Notes under the pieces: model-generated
What the model saw: only the letters and a program-made list of their open reading frames with translations
Databases searched by the model: none
What the model was told of the DNA's origin: nothing
Origin: Hyphomonadaceae bacterium UKL13-1
GTDB lineage: Bacteria; Pseudomonadota; Alphaproteobacteria; Caulobacterales; Aquidulcibacteraceae
DNA length: 64,000 nucleotides
Reading direction: 5' to 3'
Assembly (NCBI GenBank): GCA_001602435.1
Contig: CP012156.1
Coordinates: forward strand, 2,983,898 to 3,047,897
Position numbers and translations under genes: made by a program
In this document: positions 1 to 8,968 of the stretch, piece by piece
Layout: each line of letters opens with the position of its first letter
How positions within the stretch are numbered: the stretch's first letter is position 1

Positions 1-2
1 TC

Positions 3-215
3 AATGGCGGGGACATTTATGGATCGCTCATGGATATGGCGATCAACGGAAACGACATCCTCAACATCGGCAACTCCCCAGCAGCGATCCCGACAGTCAG
101 CAATCAACAATATTGCGCGACTTTGGCGAGTTGGTTGGGGGTCCCAGATTCTGTATTGCCGGATATCTTCCCCAACTTGAACCGATTTAGCCCGTCGAAG
201 CTCGCATTCCTGTAA
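3..215 (+). CDS. DUF1501-like protein, C-terminal fragment (truncated by window)
   Basis: The reading frame is open from the left edge and stops at 213-215, so only about 70 C-terminal residues are visible. The tail pattern (a glycine/asparagine-rich stretch, then YCATLASWLGV, a run ending in LPDIFPNLNRF and a terminal LAFL) resembles the end of DUF1501-family proteins, which are usually Tat-exported and of poorly known function. The N-terminal signal and the rest of the domain lie outside the window. It is on the plus strand and convergent with the glycosyltransferase that ends at 289. The family call rests only on the short tail. Confidence 0.55.
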   Translation, partial: NGGDIYGSLMDMAINGNDILNIGNSPAAIPTVSNQQYCATLASWLGVPDSVLPDIFPNLNRFSPSKLAFL

Positions 216-288
216 GCCAGTTCTCTCGAATAAAACCCGTGGAGCTAGATTTTGATTTTGGGGTAATCCCGACTCATAGCTTGCGTGA

Positions 289-1161
289 TTATGAGGTATA
301 TTGGGATGACGATTGCGTCAGCCGGGCTTCGGCCTCCCGGTTTTGACGCAGGAGCACCGCGATCAAGTTGAAATACCAAAACTTAAGGAGGGCATATTGC
401 AATCCTGCATAGCCGTCCAAACATCCTAGGCGACCAAAGTATTGGAAAATGGCATAGGCGGCCGCAAAAATCGGACTTCTGATCAATCGATATTTGAGTT
501 TCTGGCGTGAGGTGAGCTTGGCAAGCTGACCCGTAGGGGCGGCTTCCAGCAAGTTGATCCGAGCACACTCCCAAATCGCATATTCCCGATGGCGCTCGAT
601 TTGCTTTAGAATTCCTCGGTCATCATTATGATCGATCGGCGCGCGCAGCTCGCCCAAACTTCCCTCAATTTGGGGATGTTCGTGAATCTCCATATCGAGA
701 TTGCTCCAAGCGGCCTCCTCGATCCGCTCATACAAGCCTGAACCAACTCGAAACAAAGCCAGCTTTCGCTGCGGGATGCCAAAGCGGAGCTTTTTTCCAA
801 GGAAATAATTGCGATAGTTAAGCCAATAACCAGCGTGCGCGGTGTTCTGAACGGCCGCCGCCACCTCAGTGCAAAAAGCGTCGGTTACAATTTCGTCAGC
901 ATCCAAAAACAGGACCCACGCATTCTTGGGTTTATGATTGAGCAGGTACCAATTGCGTTTTTTCGGGAACTGACCGTTCCAGGCAAAATTGATAACTCTA
1001 TAGCCAAACGACTCAGCAATTGAGCAAGTCGCATCCGTACTTGCAGAATCAATCAGCACAACTTCTGAAAAGCGACCGAGCGCACGCAGGCACTTGGCCA
1101 AGTTGGCTTCTTCATTCCGAGTTGGAATGACGATTGTGATTGGGATGAGATCAGAGGTCAT
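289..1161 (-). CDS. Glycosyltransferase family 2 (WaaE/KdtX-like)
   Basis: Predicted cytoplasmic GT-A glycosyltransferase of 290 residues that adds a sugar from a nucleotide donor to a lipid-linked or lipid A-core acceptor. The N-terminus has the GT2 signature IPTRNEEANL (about residues 12-21) and the metal-binding region ends in FLDADE (about 85-90). The KKRNW segment near residue 68 and the DADE motif resemble WaaE-type beta-glucosyltransferases, but the acceptor cannot be told. The gene overlaps the upstream acetyltransferase by 11 nt and is the last gene of the minus-strand polysaccharide cluster. ATG start at 1161. Confidence 0.85.
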   Translation of the reverse strand: MTSDLIPITIVIPTRNEEANLAKCLRALGRFSEVVLIDSASTDATCSIAESFGYRVINFAWNGQFPKKRNWYLLNHKPKNAWVLFLDADEIVTDAFCTEVAAAVQNTAHAGYWLNYRNYFLGKKLRFGIPQRKLALFRVGSGLYERIEEAAWSNLDMEIHEHPQIEGSLGELRAPIDHNDDRGILKQIERHREYAIWECARINLLEAAPTGQLAKLTSRQKLKYRLIRSPIFAAAYAIFQYFGRLGCLDGYAGLQYALLKFWYFNLIAVLLRQNREAEARLTQSSSQYTS

Positions 1162-1750
1162 GGGATTGGATTGTTTTGCGGGAACCTATGACCCGCCCTG
1201 GATTTCCAACAACAACTGAATGGTCTGGAACATCCTTCACAACGACCGCTCTCGCCCCGACTATGGAATAGTTGCCAATATGCACGGCGGGCCCAATAAA
1301 GGCATCTGCACAGATCCAAACGCCTTCACCGATCTCGATAGGGGGTTTCAAAAGTGGCATATCGGACCGTGTTGCGTCATGCGTTCCCGCGCAGATATGG
1401 GCCTGTTGAGAGATGCAGGTCCGAGCGCCGATGCGAATCCGTCCCAGACTGTAGAGTATGGCCCGATCGCCTACGGCGACATCGTCTCCTATCTCTAGGT
1501 TCCAAGGAATGGCGATGCGTACGCTGGGGTGAATGTGAACATTGTCGCCAATTCTAGCTCCAAATAGGCGCAGAATTGCATTGCGGATCCACCAAATCTG
1601 CCGTGGTGTCCAGCGAAAGAATGGCCCCTCGACGGTGTCCCACAGCAATCGCCCTAACAACTCGCGCGGTGTCCATTTTTGCGCACTGCGGTTCGCTGCG
1701 ATATCAAGGGCGTGATGGGTTGTCATAATTGGGTAATCACATTGCGTCAT
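1151..1750 (-). CDS. Colanic acid-type O-acetyltransferase (WcaF-like hexapeptide repeat)
   Basis: A 199-residue left-handed beta-helix acetyltransferase. The hexapeptide pattern runs from about residue 70 (IGDNVHIHPSVRI) to about 185, with a loop containing CAGTHDATRSD and the closing VVVGNPGRVIG typical of the LbH/WcaF group. These enzymes transfer acetyl from acetyl-CoA to a sugar hydroxyl of an exopolysaccharide or O-antigen repeat. The ATG at 1750 overlaps the stop of the upstream glycosyltransferase by 4 nt (ATGA), indicating translational coupling. The acetylated sugar is unknown. Confidence 0.85.
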   Translation of the reverse strand: MTQCDYPIMTTHHALDIAANRSAQKWTPRELLGRLLWDTVEGPFFRWTPRQIWWIRNAILRLFGARIGDNVHIHPSVRIAIPWNLEIGDDVAVGDRAILYSLGRIRIGARTCISQQAHICAGTHDATRSDMPLLKPPIEIGEGVWICADAFIGPAVHIGNYSIVGARAVVVKDVPDHSVVVGNPGRVIGSRKTIQSHDL

Positions 1751-2940
1751 TGAAGCTTAAGGCTGGCAGGAGGGTCGCCACCATTCTGCAGCCAGTAATA
1801 TACAGATGCCATTTCCATGCCAATGCCTGCCCAACCGAAGTCACGCGCCATCCAAGCTCTTCCTTTTATTCCCATTGTAGCTCTCTCTTGAGCTGGCAAA
1901 GTCATCGCGCGCTTCATGGCATCCACCAGCGCGTCGACGCCATGATCAATCCACCAACCACACCTCTCTTTTACCAAACCTTCCCAAGGTGCCCCTTTTG
2001 TGGAGATAACGGGCAGCTCACAGGCCAGTGCCTCTGCGACGGTGATACCAAAGTTCTCGTTAAGGGTTGGCAGCACAAAAAGGTCTGCGCCTTGGTAAAC
2101 AGCCCACTTCGCGTTGCCATAGGCCGGGGGCTCAATTGAGAACCGTTTAAGACCGAGGCTCAAGGCTAAGGCGCGTAACTCGTGATCATGGCCAACTTCC
2201 GCGTTGCCAACGAGTTTCAAGTCCCAATCTGGGAAACTGCTTTCCAGTATTGCCCAAGCTCTGACTAAGCGATCAAGACCCTTTTTGGGATGAATTCGTC
2301 CGAGTGACAAAATAGTCCGCGCAGAACGATCTTGACGGTTCACGGCTATTTCCAGTGGCAAATCGATCCCATTTGGAATGATCGCTACAGGATTAAGGAG
2401 TCCCGCTTGTCGTATTTCCTCATATTCTGACTCGGCGGTCGCGTGGAGGCAGTGGGCCGCTGCAAGGGCCTTTTTTTGCCAAAGCCACCAGATTGGCTCC
2501 TTCTTCCAGGCCGAAATTCGGCGCGCCTCGACACCAAGCATCCCACGCGGAGAATGGACAATCTTTGCGGGAAATCTAGCATTTTGGGATAGGTGCCAAG
2601 CCGGGTACAGATTCGGTAACAGCCACAGTCCGTGATTGTGAATAATCCCACCTTGTTCAGCGACTTCACCGATGGACTGATGCAACTGAGGCGACGAACA
2701 AAGGGTTGAAAGCAAAGGCAGTGGCGACTTTGGGAACGAACGAATAAATATGTCGTCGGGCGGCGCATCATCTTCGGGTTTGAATTGGAGTGTCCAGAGT
2801 TCCAAATCGGAACAAAATGGGCGGACGGCTCGTGCCAAAGCTGGGACACTGTAAGACGGTCCGCCGCCTTCTTTATTCAGACCGGCCAAGACGTGCCGGC
2901 AAACTTCAATACGCGGCTCTCGAGAGCTTTCACTCTTCAT
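1747..2940 (-). CDS. Glycosyltransferase family 4
   Basis: A 397-residue GT-B glycosyltransferase. The C-terminal half carries the nucleotide-sugar domain: GRIHPKKGLDRLVRAW around residue 215, then the EX7E motif in ENFGITVAEALA followed by ELPVIST. The N-terminal acceptor domain has the glycine-rich NKEGGGPSYSV segment. It probably adds one residue of the surface polysaccharide repeat on the cytoplasmic face of the membrane. It overlaps both neighbours by 4 nt (2937-2940 and 1747-1750), so it lies inside one tightly packed operon. Donor and linkage are not predictable. Confidence 0.85.
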   Translation of the reverse strand: MKSESSREPRIEVCRHVLAGLNKEGGGPSYSVPALARAVRPFCSDLELWTLQFKPEDDAPPDDIFIRSFPKSPLPLLSTLCSSPQLHQSIGEVAEQGGIIHNHGLWLLPNLYPAWHLSQNARFPAKIVHSPRGMLGVEARRISAWKKEPIWWLWQKKALAAAHCLHATAESEYEEIRQAGLLNPVAIIPNGIDLPLEIAVNRQDRSARTILSLGRIHPKKGLDRLVRAWAILESSFPDWDLKLVGNAEVGHDHELRALALSLGLKRFSIEPPAYGNAKWAVYQGADLFVLPTLNENFGITVAEALACELPVISTKGAPWEGLVKERCGWWIDHGVDALVDAMKRAMTLPAQERATMGIKGRAWMARDFGWAGIGMEMASVYYWLQNGGDPPASLKLQ

Positions 2941-4445
2941 ATTCTTCGCAGCTTCTGTGGCGAACGCGGCTGATGCCCTTGCGGTTGGGCCTTGAGGAAC
3001 GGATAGCGGATCAGCATCGGGAACAAAATTCTCTGCAATAGAAACACGATCGCTGCAGTCAGCACAAAGGAGCCGACGAGTTTGACATATGCTGTGCCAA
3101 AATAAGCGATTGGCAGTGCAATCATCAGACAGAGGCCAGCGTTCATCAATGCTGATCCTTGTTTGCTCCGGCTGATGTTTCGGTAGACAAAGCCGACAGC
3201 AAAGCCGATGACCGCGGCACCAATTAGCCCTCCATAATATCCGAAGTCCGCGTAGAGCTCCCCAAGGTATCCAATACTGATGGAGGTGTCTGAGTTCCAG
3301 GTCATTGGTAGGCCAGAATATTTTGACATTACCTCGGTGTCATTCATCAGGACTGGTTTGTCCTTCCAAAGAACTCGAGGCACAGTTATGTGTCCAAACA
3401 CAGATGCCGTGATGCTGCCATTTTGATGGGGCATGGAACGGGGAATGTTTTCCATAACCAGGCCCAGATATTCAATATATCCATGACGCGTTATAAGCCG
3501 CTGAAACCCATCGGCAATCTTGTCGTTATCCATCGATAATGCCGCGTTGGCCAGAAAGTCGACGCGCTGATCGATGGGTACATCGACGATCTGAGCGCCC
3601 GTCCCTTTGTTTACGAAACTCCGGTAGTCAGGTTTAACCGACGACCAGAAGATCCCAATCGAAAGGATCAAGCATGCCGCGGCACCAACACTGATAATGT
3701 TTATCGGGGTAACTTTCGGCCGCGCAAACACGGCAGCAATAAAGAATGTCAAGATCGAGTTTTTGAACTCAGCAAAAAACCCAGTCATGCCAAATATCAC
3801 TTCAAATACGATAACCAGCAAAAGTATCCCAATGGCTCTTTGCCGGTAAAGGCACCAATAAGTTAGAAAAAATAGGCCAAGATACTTAATGTTGGACGCT
3901 TGGTTCAGAGGCTCTCGAAGGGGGCCAGCAACAACCGAGGCAGCGGCCAGAACATATCCTGCGACGATTATGGTTCCGCAGATGAAAAGAACTTGCGCTT
4001 GAGGCCATTTCTCAGCTTCTTGGCGGATCCGCTCACTAAAGGAAACAGACCCAGATGTCTGGCCGCCCATGCCGACTTTCATGCCAATCGACAAAGCAAG
4101 CACGCCTAAAAGTCCGTAACTGGCTGACTTGTTCAGGTCGGTCCCATATTGCGCCAACTCCGCAAGCGGCACACCCAGCCACGAGGTGGAAAGTGGCAAA
4201 ATCGCAACTTCGCTCCATTGGAACATGGCTGGCAGGAGAAGAATTGGTGGTTCGTTTGACGTCCAAAGCAATAAGATGATGGTGACCAAGCATAGCCCAC
4301 AGAACAAAACTAGCAGAGGCACTGGACTGGTTAGCATCCCCCAAAAGGTCATCAATGCAACGCCAAAGATCGTCGCATTTGCCAATGGCGGCCTACTCTT
4401 GGAGTGCTCAGTACGTGAAGGAGGAGCTATCTTTTGGCCTTGCAT
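2937..4445 (-). CDS. Wzy-like O-antigen/exopolysaccharide polymerase, polytopic membrane protein
   Basis: A 502-residue integral membrane protein with many hydrophobic segments from about residue 25 to 480 and a large, more polar loop around residues 265-390, the layout of Wzy-type polymerases and O-antigen ligases. Its position among glycosyltransferases supports polymerisation of lipid-linked repeat units in the periplasm. Sequence motifs in this family are weak, so the call rests on topology and context. The ATG at 4445 lies 3 nt after the upstream GT4 stop, and the 3' end overlaps the next GT4 by 4 nt. A role as ligase rather than polymerase cannot be excluded. Confidence 0.65.
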   Translation of the reverse strand: MQGQKIAPPSRTEHSKSRPPLANATIFGVALMTFWGMLTSPVPLLVLFCGLCLVTIILLLWTSNEPPILLLPAMFQWSEVAILPLSTSWLGVPLAELAQYGTDLNKSASYGLLGVLALSIGMKVGMGGQTSGSVSFSERIRQEAEKWPQAQVLFICGTIIVAGYVLAAASVVAGPLREPLNQASNIKYLGLFFLTYWCLYRQRAIGILLLVIVFEVIFGMTGFFAEFKNSILTFFIAAVFARPKVTPINIISVGAAACLILSIGIFWSSVKPDYRSFVNKGTGAQIVDVPIDQRVDFLANAALSMDNDKIADGFQRLITRHGYIEYLGLVMENIPRSMPHQNGSITASVFGHITVPRVLWKDKPVLMNDTEVMSKYSGLPMTWNSDTSISIGYLGELYADFGYYGGLIGAAVIGFAVGFVYRNISRSKQGSALMNAGLCLMIALPIAYFGTAYVKLVGSFVLTAAIVFLLQRILFPMLIRYPFLKAQPQGHQPRSPQKLRRI

Positions 4446-4448
4446 GAT

Positions 4449-5639
4449 TCAATGTCCCACCATTTTCCGACTTGTTTTTGAAACAAACGCAATGGAAGAA
4501 ACTATCCCATCTAGAGCTGCCGAAATTGAATATTGGTCGCTTAGCTTCTGAATATCGTCAGTGCTTTTGGCATCTTCGCTGCTTCTTATAATTACATCTG
4601 CTAAGGAAGCAACCTGACCCATTTCAAATGTACGTCCAGCTAAACTGTTTGTTGCTAAATCCGGCGCACAGCCAACCTGATCTGACACAGCAATAGGCAA
4701 ACCGCTCGCCAAGGCCTCATTTGCGACAAGGCCCCATGTCTCCCGTCCGGTCGATGGCAGGACGAGCAAGTCGGCCGCTGCATAAGCGGCAGGCATTTCC
4801 GACTGGTTCTGGAAACCAAGTAGGTCCAGCGGGACCTCAGTTGCCTTAGCTTCTTGGATCAATTCAGCTTCTAACGGCCCTGAACCTGCAACCATTACGC
4901 GACAGTCTAGGCCCTCAGCTCGCACCATTGCCACGGCGCGAACCACATCGAGTGGCCGCTTAAAGGGTAAAAGCTTGCCAGCAAACAGGACCACAAAACT
5001 AGCGGGGTTGATATTAAGGCGCTTTCTCAGCGCTGATCTGGCTTCAAGCGTTGCACTCCTCGCAAACCGCTCAGTCTCAACACAATGCGGCGAATGAAAA
5101 AGTCGATCCGTGGGGAATCCGTACGCGCGCCAATAATTGTAATTGTTTTTGCCGACATAAAGTGCGGCATCAAAGGCTCTTAAAAGGATTGGATAGGCGA
5201 GGGCCTTCACCCACCGCTTCATCAAACTGCGGGGTGTCGATAACTGACTGTCCCCACGGACCAAAATCGGCAAGCCGAGCCGCTTGGCGGCAAAGACACC
5301 TTGAATCATGGATTTCAAATGCCAGCCAAGTGTCAAAACAACCGTGAAATGTCCGCCCTTGAGGAGGTCATAGATTTCCGGTGTGTCGCACCCGCCAAAC
5401 CAATCCGTCCCTGGCCGCTTTGAAATATTGTTCAGGAAGCTGAATGAATAACCTTCAGTTAGTGGAATGTCCCATTCAAATGCGCGGCCAAAACCGGCCG
5501 CCGCTTGCTGCTCTGGAGTCGCAGAGTGTGCATAAAAGACATGCAAATCAACACGCTTAGCAAGCTCTCTGAACATTGGCGCATAATATTGTACGGGATG
5601 GGAAGCTAAGATTGCAAGGCGGATACTTGGCGACATCAA
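4449..5639 (-). CDS. Glycosyltransferase family 4
   Basis: A 396-residue GT-B enzyme. It starts with LAILASHPVQYYAPMFREL, a common N-terminus of GT4 enzymes of surface-polysaccharide loci. The donor-site domain has LLPFKRPLDVVRA (about residue 225), the EX7E motif in ETWGLVANEALA (about 300) and ASGLPIAVSD. It probably acts in repeat-unit assembly on undecaprenyl-diphosphate at the inner membrane. It starts 2 nt downstream of the end of the decayed acyltransferase gene and ends 3 nt before the Wzy-like gene. Donor sugar unknown. Confidence 0.85.
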   Translation of the reverse strand: MMSPSIRLAILASHPVQYYAPMFRELAKRVDLHVFYAHSATPEQQAAAGFGRAFEWDIPLTEGYSFSFLNNISKRPGTDWFGGCDTPEIYDLLKGGHFTVVLTLGWHLKSMIQGVFAAKRLGLPILVRGDSQLSTPRSLMKRWVKALAYPILLRAFDAALYVGKNNYNYWRAYGFPTDRLFHSPHCVETERFARSATLEARSALRKRLNINPASFVVLFAGKLLPFKRPLDVVRAVAMVRAEGLDCRVMVAGSGPLEAELIQEAKATEVPLDLLGFQNQSEMPAAYAAADLLVLPSTGRETWGLVANEALASGLPIAVSDQVGCAPDLATNSLAGRTFEMGQVASLADVIIRSSEDAKSTDDIQKLSDQYSISAALDGIVSSIAFVSKTSRKMVGH

Positions 5640-5641
5640 AC

Positions 5642-6409
5642 TTAACTCTTCTGCGCTTCTGAATGTCGACCTGGAAGCAATTTCTGGGCCAGTTTAATGG
5701 CGGGAACCCCGACCAATTTGATAAATACAGCCACCGCCGCAATTGAGACAGTTAGGTCGGCCAGTGCAACAACCATATAGCCAAAATCATCCGCCACAAA
5801 TCTCTTCCTTAAGTTGCCTCCCGGCCACCAATTGGAACCCTGATCCAATAGAGGGAGGACGGTATACAACCAAACCAAAGCAAAATTGGCTCGACCGATC
5901 TCAATATACGGACTGTTTTGGTGTGAAACAGGATTACCAATGCGGCTCCAAAGCCAACTAAAGCTTGCGCCATGGCATCCCGAAGGATCATGACCAAGGC
6001 GCAGCTTGCCAAGACAACAAGTGAAGTCACTATGTTAGCGTGTTTGGTAAGGCCTAGGAAGACAACAAATCCCGTCACAAACAACAAAACAAGCTCGGAA
6101 GTACGCCTACTAGGATAACAAAGAACAGGACGGCAGATAAGACATGTAGGGTGCGATTTGTGCCACTCAAGAACGGTCAACGGCACCTAATGGAACAAGT
6201 GGGCAGCAATTTGCCTAATGTGAAAGTCTGGCATCTGCCTTTGAAACCCCGACACCAAACTTGAGACCAAGCCCAAGCCAACCACCAGATCCCAACCAAG
6301 CCACCCAAGAGCCATTGAAGCCATTTGTCATATGAAACCAGGCAACTGCTAAGGAGGCCAGTCCTCGCAAGTTCTCAACGGTGGGTATTCTCATCGGCTG
6401 TCCGGTCAT
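5642..6409 (-). pseudogene. Decayed acyltransferase-3 family gene (multiple frameshifts, internal deletion)
   Basis: Pieces of one acyltransferase-3 membrane protein occur in order but in different frames. The N-terminus, ENLRGLASLAVAWFHM (from 6409), has the usual LRG and histidine motif. A shifted frame around 6190-6250 reads PDFHIRQIAAHLFH. A third piece (6186-5809) gives PLTVLEW, a hydrophobic run and SSLYWIRVPIGG, which matches the family's SYSLYLIHxPI region. The C-terminal piece (5878-5642) gives RFVADDFGYMVVALAD and a last membrane segment. The total span of about 256 codons is shorter than the usual 350-400, so an internal deletion is also likely. An intact copy would have O-acylated a sugar residue. 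It overlaps the upstream GT4 by 4 nt, so it was once a coupled operon member. Confidence 0.8.
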
Positions 6410-7686
6410 GCGATGATTTCGTCGAACAGGCTCGCATAGCGTCCTGCGACACTCGATGCCGTATAGTCTTGGTATGTTTGAGGGTTTGGTGGAGCCAACT
6501 CCACCTTTCCTTCGGCAAAGAGCCGCATATTCTGTTTCAAGATTGGCCGCAAAGCCTTCAACTGATCTAGCGTCTCGAAACTATGACTAAAGCCACCACC
6601 TGCACGAGATAGAATGTCATGGGCGCTAGAAGCTTGATGAAACATAGACACGAATGGGGTACCGGACATGAGCGCCGGGTAGATTTTTGAAGCCGTATAA
6701 TGGGGCTCGTCAGAACCAATCAGCATTAGCCCATTTGAATTGGCTAGGATGTGGAGGGCCTCCAAGAACGGTACGCGCTGTGGCACCTCGCGAACAAGGT
6801 CGTCAACCTTTGCTGCTTGAGCCAGCGGGCTAACCAAATGCGTGCCGACGCCATTTGGCTGGTTGCTCGTGCCCACAAAATTGAGCACCAGTCGATTAGC
6901 TAACTCTGGTGCCTCACTTCGAAACTGTGCAAGCGCTTCAAAGAGCGTACTGACCAGCGGTCCTGCCTTGGGTAGGAAGGTTCCAACATAACTCAAGTGA
7001 ATGCGGCCTGCTTCCAGTTTAACGATTGGATTTTGGGGTGGCGACGCGCGCAAAGCTTCGAAATCAGCTGGGTCGCCGCCTATTGGGATGCCTGCCATCC
7101 GGCTGCGGTCCAACCACGGATAACGGTTCGCCATTTCCTCGTTTTGCCGATCGGAGACGGATGTCACGAAGTCGGCATGGCGAAGGGCTATTGGCTCTAA
7201 CGTGAGCGCCAATTGATGAGCGAGAGCACCTTTTGAAAGTTTGGGGCGGAGCGCACCTTCGGCGGACACCCAAGGGTCCTGGAAATCCAACACAACGGGC
7301 AGACCGAACTTCTTCTTGATCCAGCCAGAAAGAAGCAAGGGATAGAAGGGTGAGCCTGTGATAAAAATCACGTCAGGCCGTTCCTTCTCAATTGCTAAGC
7401 GAATAGCGTCTTTGATCTGGAAGTAGGCCCGCAGGCCAATATCTCCGATCCCAAACCGACGCGCAATTGAAGCCGGGAATGCTGAAGTCTTTATCTGCTG
7501 CACAGTATCAGGAACCAGCCGGGCAAGATCAGGATCAAGGACCTCGGTGTAATGTTCGTCACCCGCCCGAATGATGATCGGGGTCCAGCCGTGGGTCGAC
7601 AAATGCTTGGCCATATGCCGAGCACGATGAACGCCAGCGACAGTCGCCGGCGGGAAGTGTGGGGCAATGATAAGAACAGTTGGCAC
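6406..7686 (-). CDS. Glycosyltransferase family 4 (WbuB-like N-terminus)
   Basis: A 426-residue GT-B enzyme beginning MPTVLIIAPHFPPATVAGVH, with the Rossmann-like N-terminal half containing RPDVIFITGSPF (about residue 110) and PVVLDFQDPWVS (about 143), typical of GT4 enzymes acting on aminosugar-containing repeats. The donor half has SYVGTFLPKAGPL and ends in SKIYPALMSGTPFVSMF; a canonical EX7E motif is not obvious. Its 3' end overlaps the start of the decayed acyltransferase gene by 4 nt. About 150 nt without a gene separate it from the next upstream glycosyltransferase. Confidence 0.82.
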   Translation of the reverse strand: MPTVLIIAPHFPPATVAGVHRARHMAKHLSTHGWTPIIIRAGDEHYTEVLDPDLARLVPDTVQQIKTSAFPASIARRFGIGDIGLRAYFQIKDAIRLAIEKERPDVIFITGSPFYPLLLSGWIKKKFGLPVVLDFQDPWVSAEGALRPKLSKGALAHQLALTLEPIALRHADFVTSVSDRQNEEMANRYPWLDRSRMAGIPIGGDPADFEALRASPPQNPIVKLEAGRIHLSYVGTFLPKAGPLVSTLFEALAQFRSEAPELANRLVLNFVGTSNQPNGVGTHLVSPLAQAAKVDDLVREVPQRVPFLEALHILANSNGLMLIGSDEPHYTASKIYPALMSGTPFVSMFHQASSAHDILSRAGGGFSHSFETLDQLKALRPILKQNMRLFAEGKVELAPPNPQTYQDYTASSVAGRYASLFDEIIA

Positions 7687-7837
7687 GTTTACGGCGATCC
7701 GGTTTGTAGATGAAGCAGGGGACTCTTCAGGCTAGAAGTACTGGGCTGAGGCTGTGAGTTAAAGCGAAGCAAATCATGCGTTTTGATGCCGGAATACGAG
7801 ATCATCTGCATCTTAAGCTTTTGCCAATTGAGAAACA

Positions 7838-8968
7838 TCATCGCCCAGCCGCTACTTTCTCACAGAAGGTCTCCATCGCAGCTGCGATTGTGCTCATGCT
7901 GGCTGCCGTTGTTGCTGCCTGAATGACACCTTCGCGCAAGCATAGAAGTTTTTCTGAATCCTGAGCCAACTGGCGCATGGTGGTAACATAGTCGGCTGTC
8001 GTATTGGCCTCGACCACGCCGCCCTGCTGCCAAACATAGCCTCTGCGTCCAATCGTGGTTGTCAGGATGGGTATCTGCCAACCCAGCGCCATAGCCAGCT
8101 TAGTGCTGCAACCGCGGGCTTGGCAGAAGATTGGGTTCAAGAAGGCTGACCAGGTTGACGCTTCACGCTGCATGTCGGCATCATTTAGGGCCCCTAAGTA
8201 TTTCACATGGCGGTAACGCTGCACCAGCCACTCACCTAGCTTAGGCGGGTTTCCGACAATATGGACTTCCAGTTCGTCCGCACCTTGGCGCTGACATTCG
8301 TCAAGGACTTGAACAAGGCCTTCCAAGCTCGGGGCGTGATCCAAAGTTCCAACAAATCCAAAGCGACCAACAACAGGCAACCAGTCCAATGCATCGGGCT
8401 TGACGGTCCGTGGCACCCAAGTGCTTGCAGCGCTACCAAGCCAAGTTTCAGTCTGAGCGTCGTAATCCGACAAAGAAATGACCCCATCGATATGGGCCCT
8501 AGCATCTACTTCATCGCAGAAAACCTGCGCGAGCGCCTGCTTACGGGTCGGCCGCAATCGCGCGGACAAGGGCAATTGACGATTGAGGCGGGCCACATGG
8601 AGGAGGTCGGTTATCTCGCAGCCATGCGAAAGCGCAATGATCGGAATTGAGGGACCGATGACCGCTTTCAATTGCGACGCAACAGCGCATAAGGCCACTT
8701 GGTTCAGAAAAACGATATCCGCTTCACGCGCCGCCGCCAACACGTGCTCAAGATCCGTTGATGCTACTGGACGGAAATAAGGTGATGAATTGAGCCGCCG
8801 GAGGATTTTGGTATCAAGGCGTTGATCATTACGGATTCGAACAATCTGAACCTCTAAGCCCATCGCCTCAAGCGTCTCAAGATACTCGGCGGTGCAGCGC
8901 TGTACCCCGCCCTTGCCGTCGCCAATATGTTGGTGGTGAGTTACAAAAACGGCTTTCTGAAGGGTCAC
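7838..8968 (-). CDS. Glycosyltransferase, GT4-like
   Basis: A 376-residue putative GT-B enzyme with a GTG start at 8968 that overlaps the upstream GT4 stop by 4 nt. The N-terminus reads VFVTHHQHIGDGKGGVQRC, where the GGVQR loop is typical of GT4 acceptor domains. The middle has FVGTLDHAPSLEGLVQVLDE (about residue 220), matching the donor-domain start of GT4-like enzymes. The C-terminal helix is STKLAMALGWQIPILTTTIG in place of a clean EX7E. Its place in a row of glycosyltransferases supports a role in repeat-unit synthesis; the substrate is unknown. Confidence 0.75.
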   Translation of the reverse strand: MTLQKAVFVTHHQHIGDGKGGVQRCTAEYLETLEAMGLEVQIVRIRNDQRLDTKILRRLNSSPYFRPVASTDLEHVLAAAREADIVFLNQVALCAVASQLKAVIGPSIPIIALSHGCEITDLLHVARLNRQLPLSARLRPTRKQALAQVFCDEVDARAHIDGVISLSDYDAQTETWLGSAASTWVPRTVKPDALDWLPVVGRFGFVGTLDHAPSLEGLVQVLDECQRQGADELEVHIVGNPPKLGEWLVQRYRHVKYLGALNDADMQREASTWSAFLNPIFCQARGCSTKLAMALGWQIPILTTTIGRRGYVWQQGGVVEANTTADYVTTMRQLAQDSEKLLCLREGVIQAATTAASMSTIAAAMETFCEKVAAGR

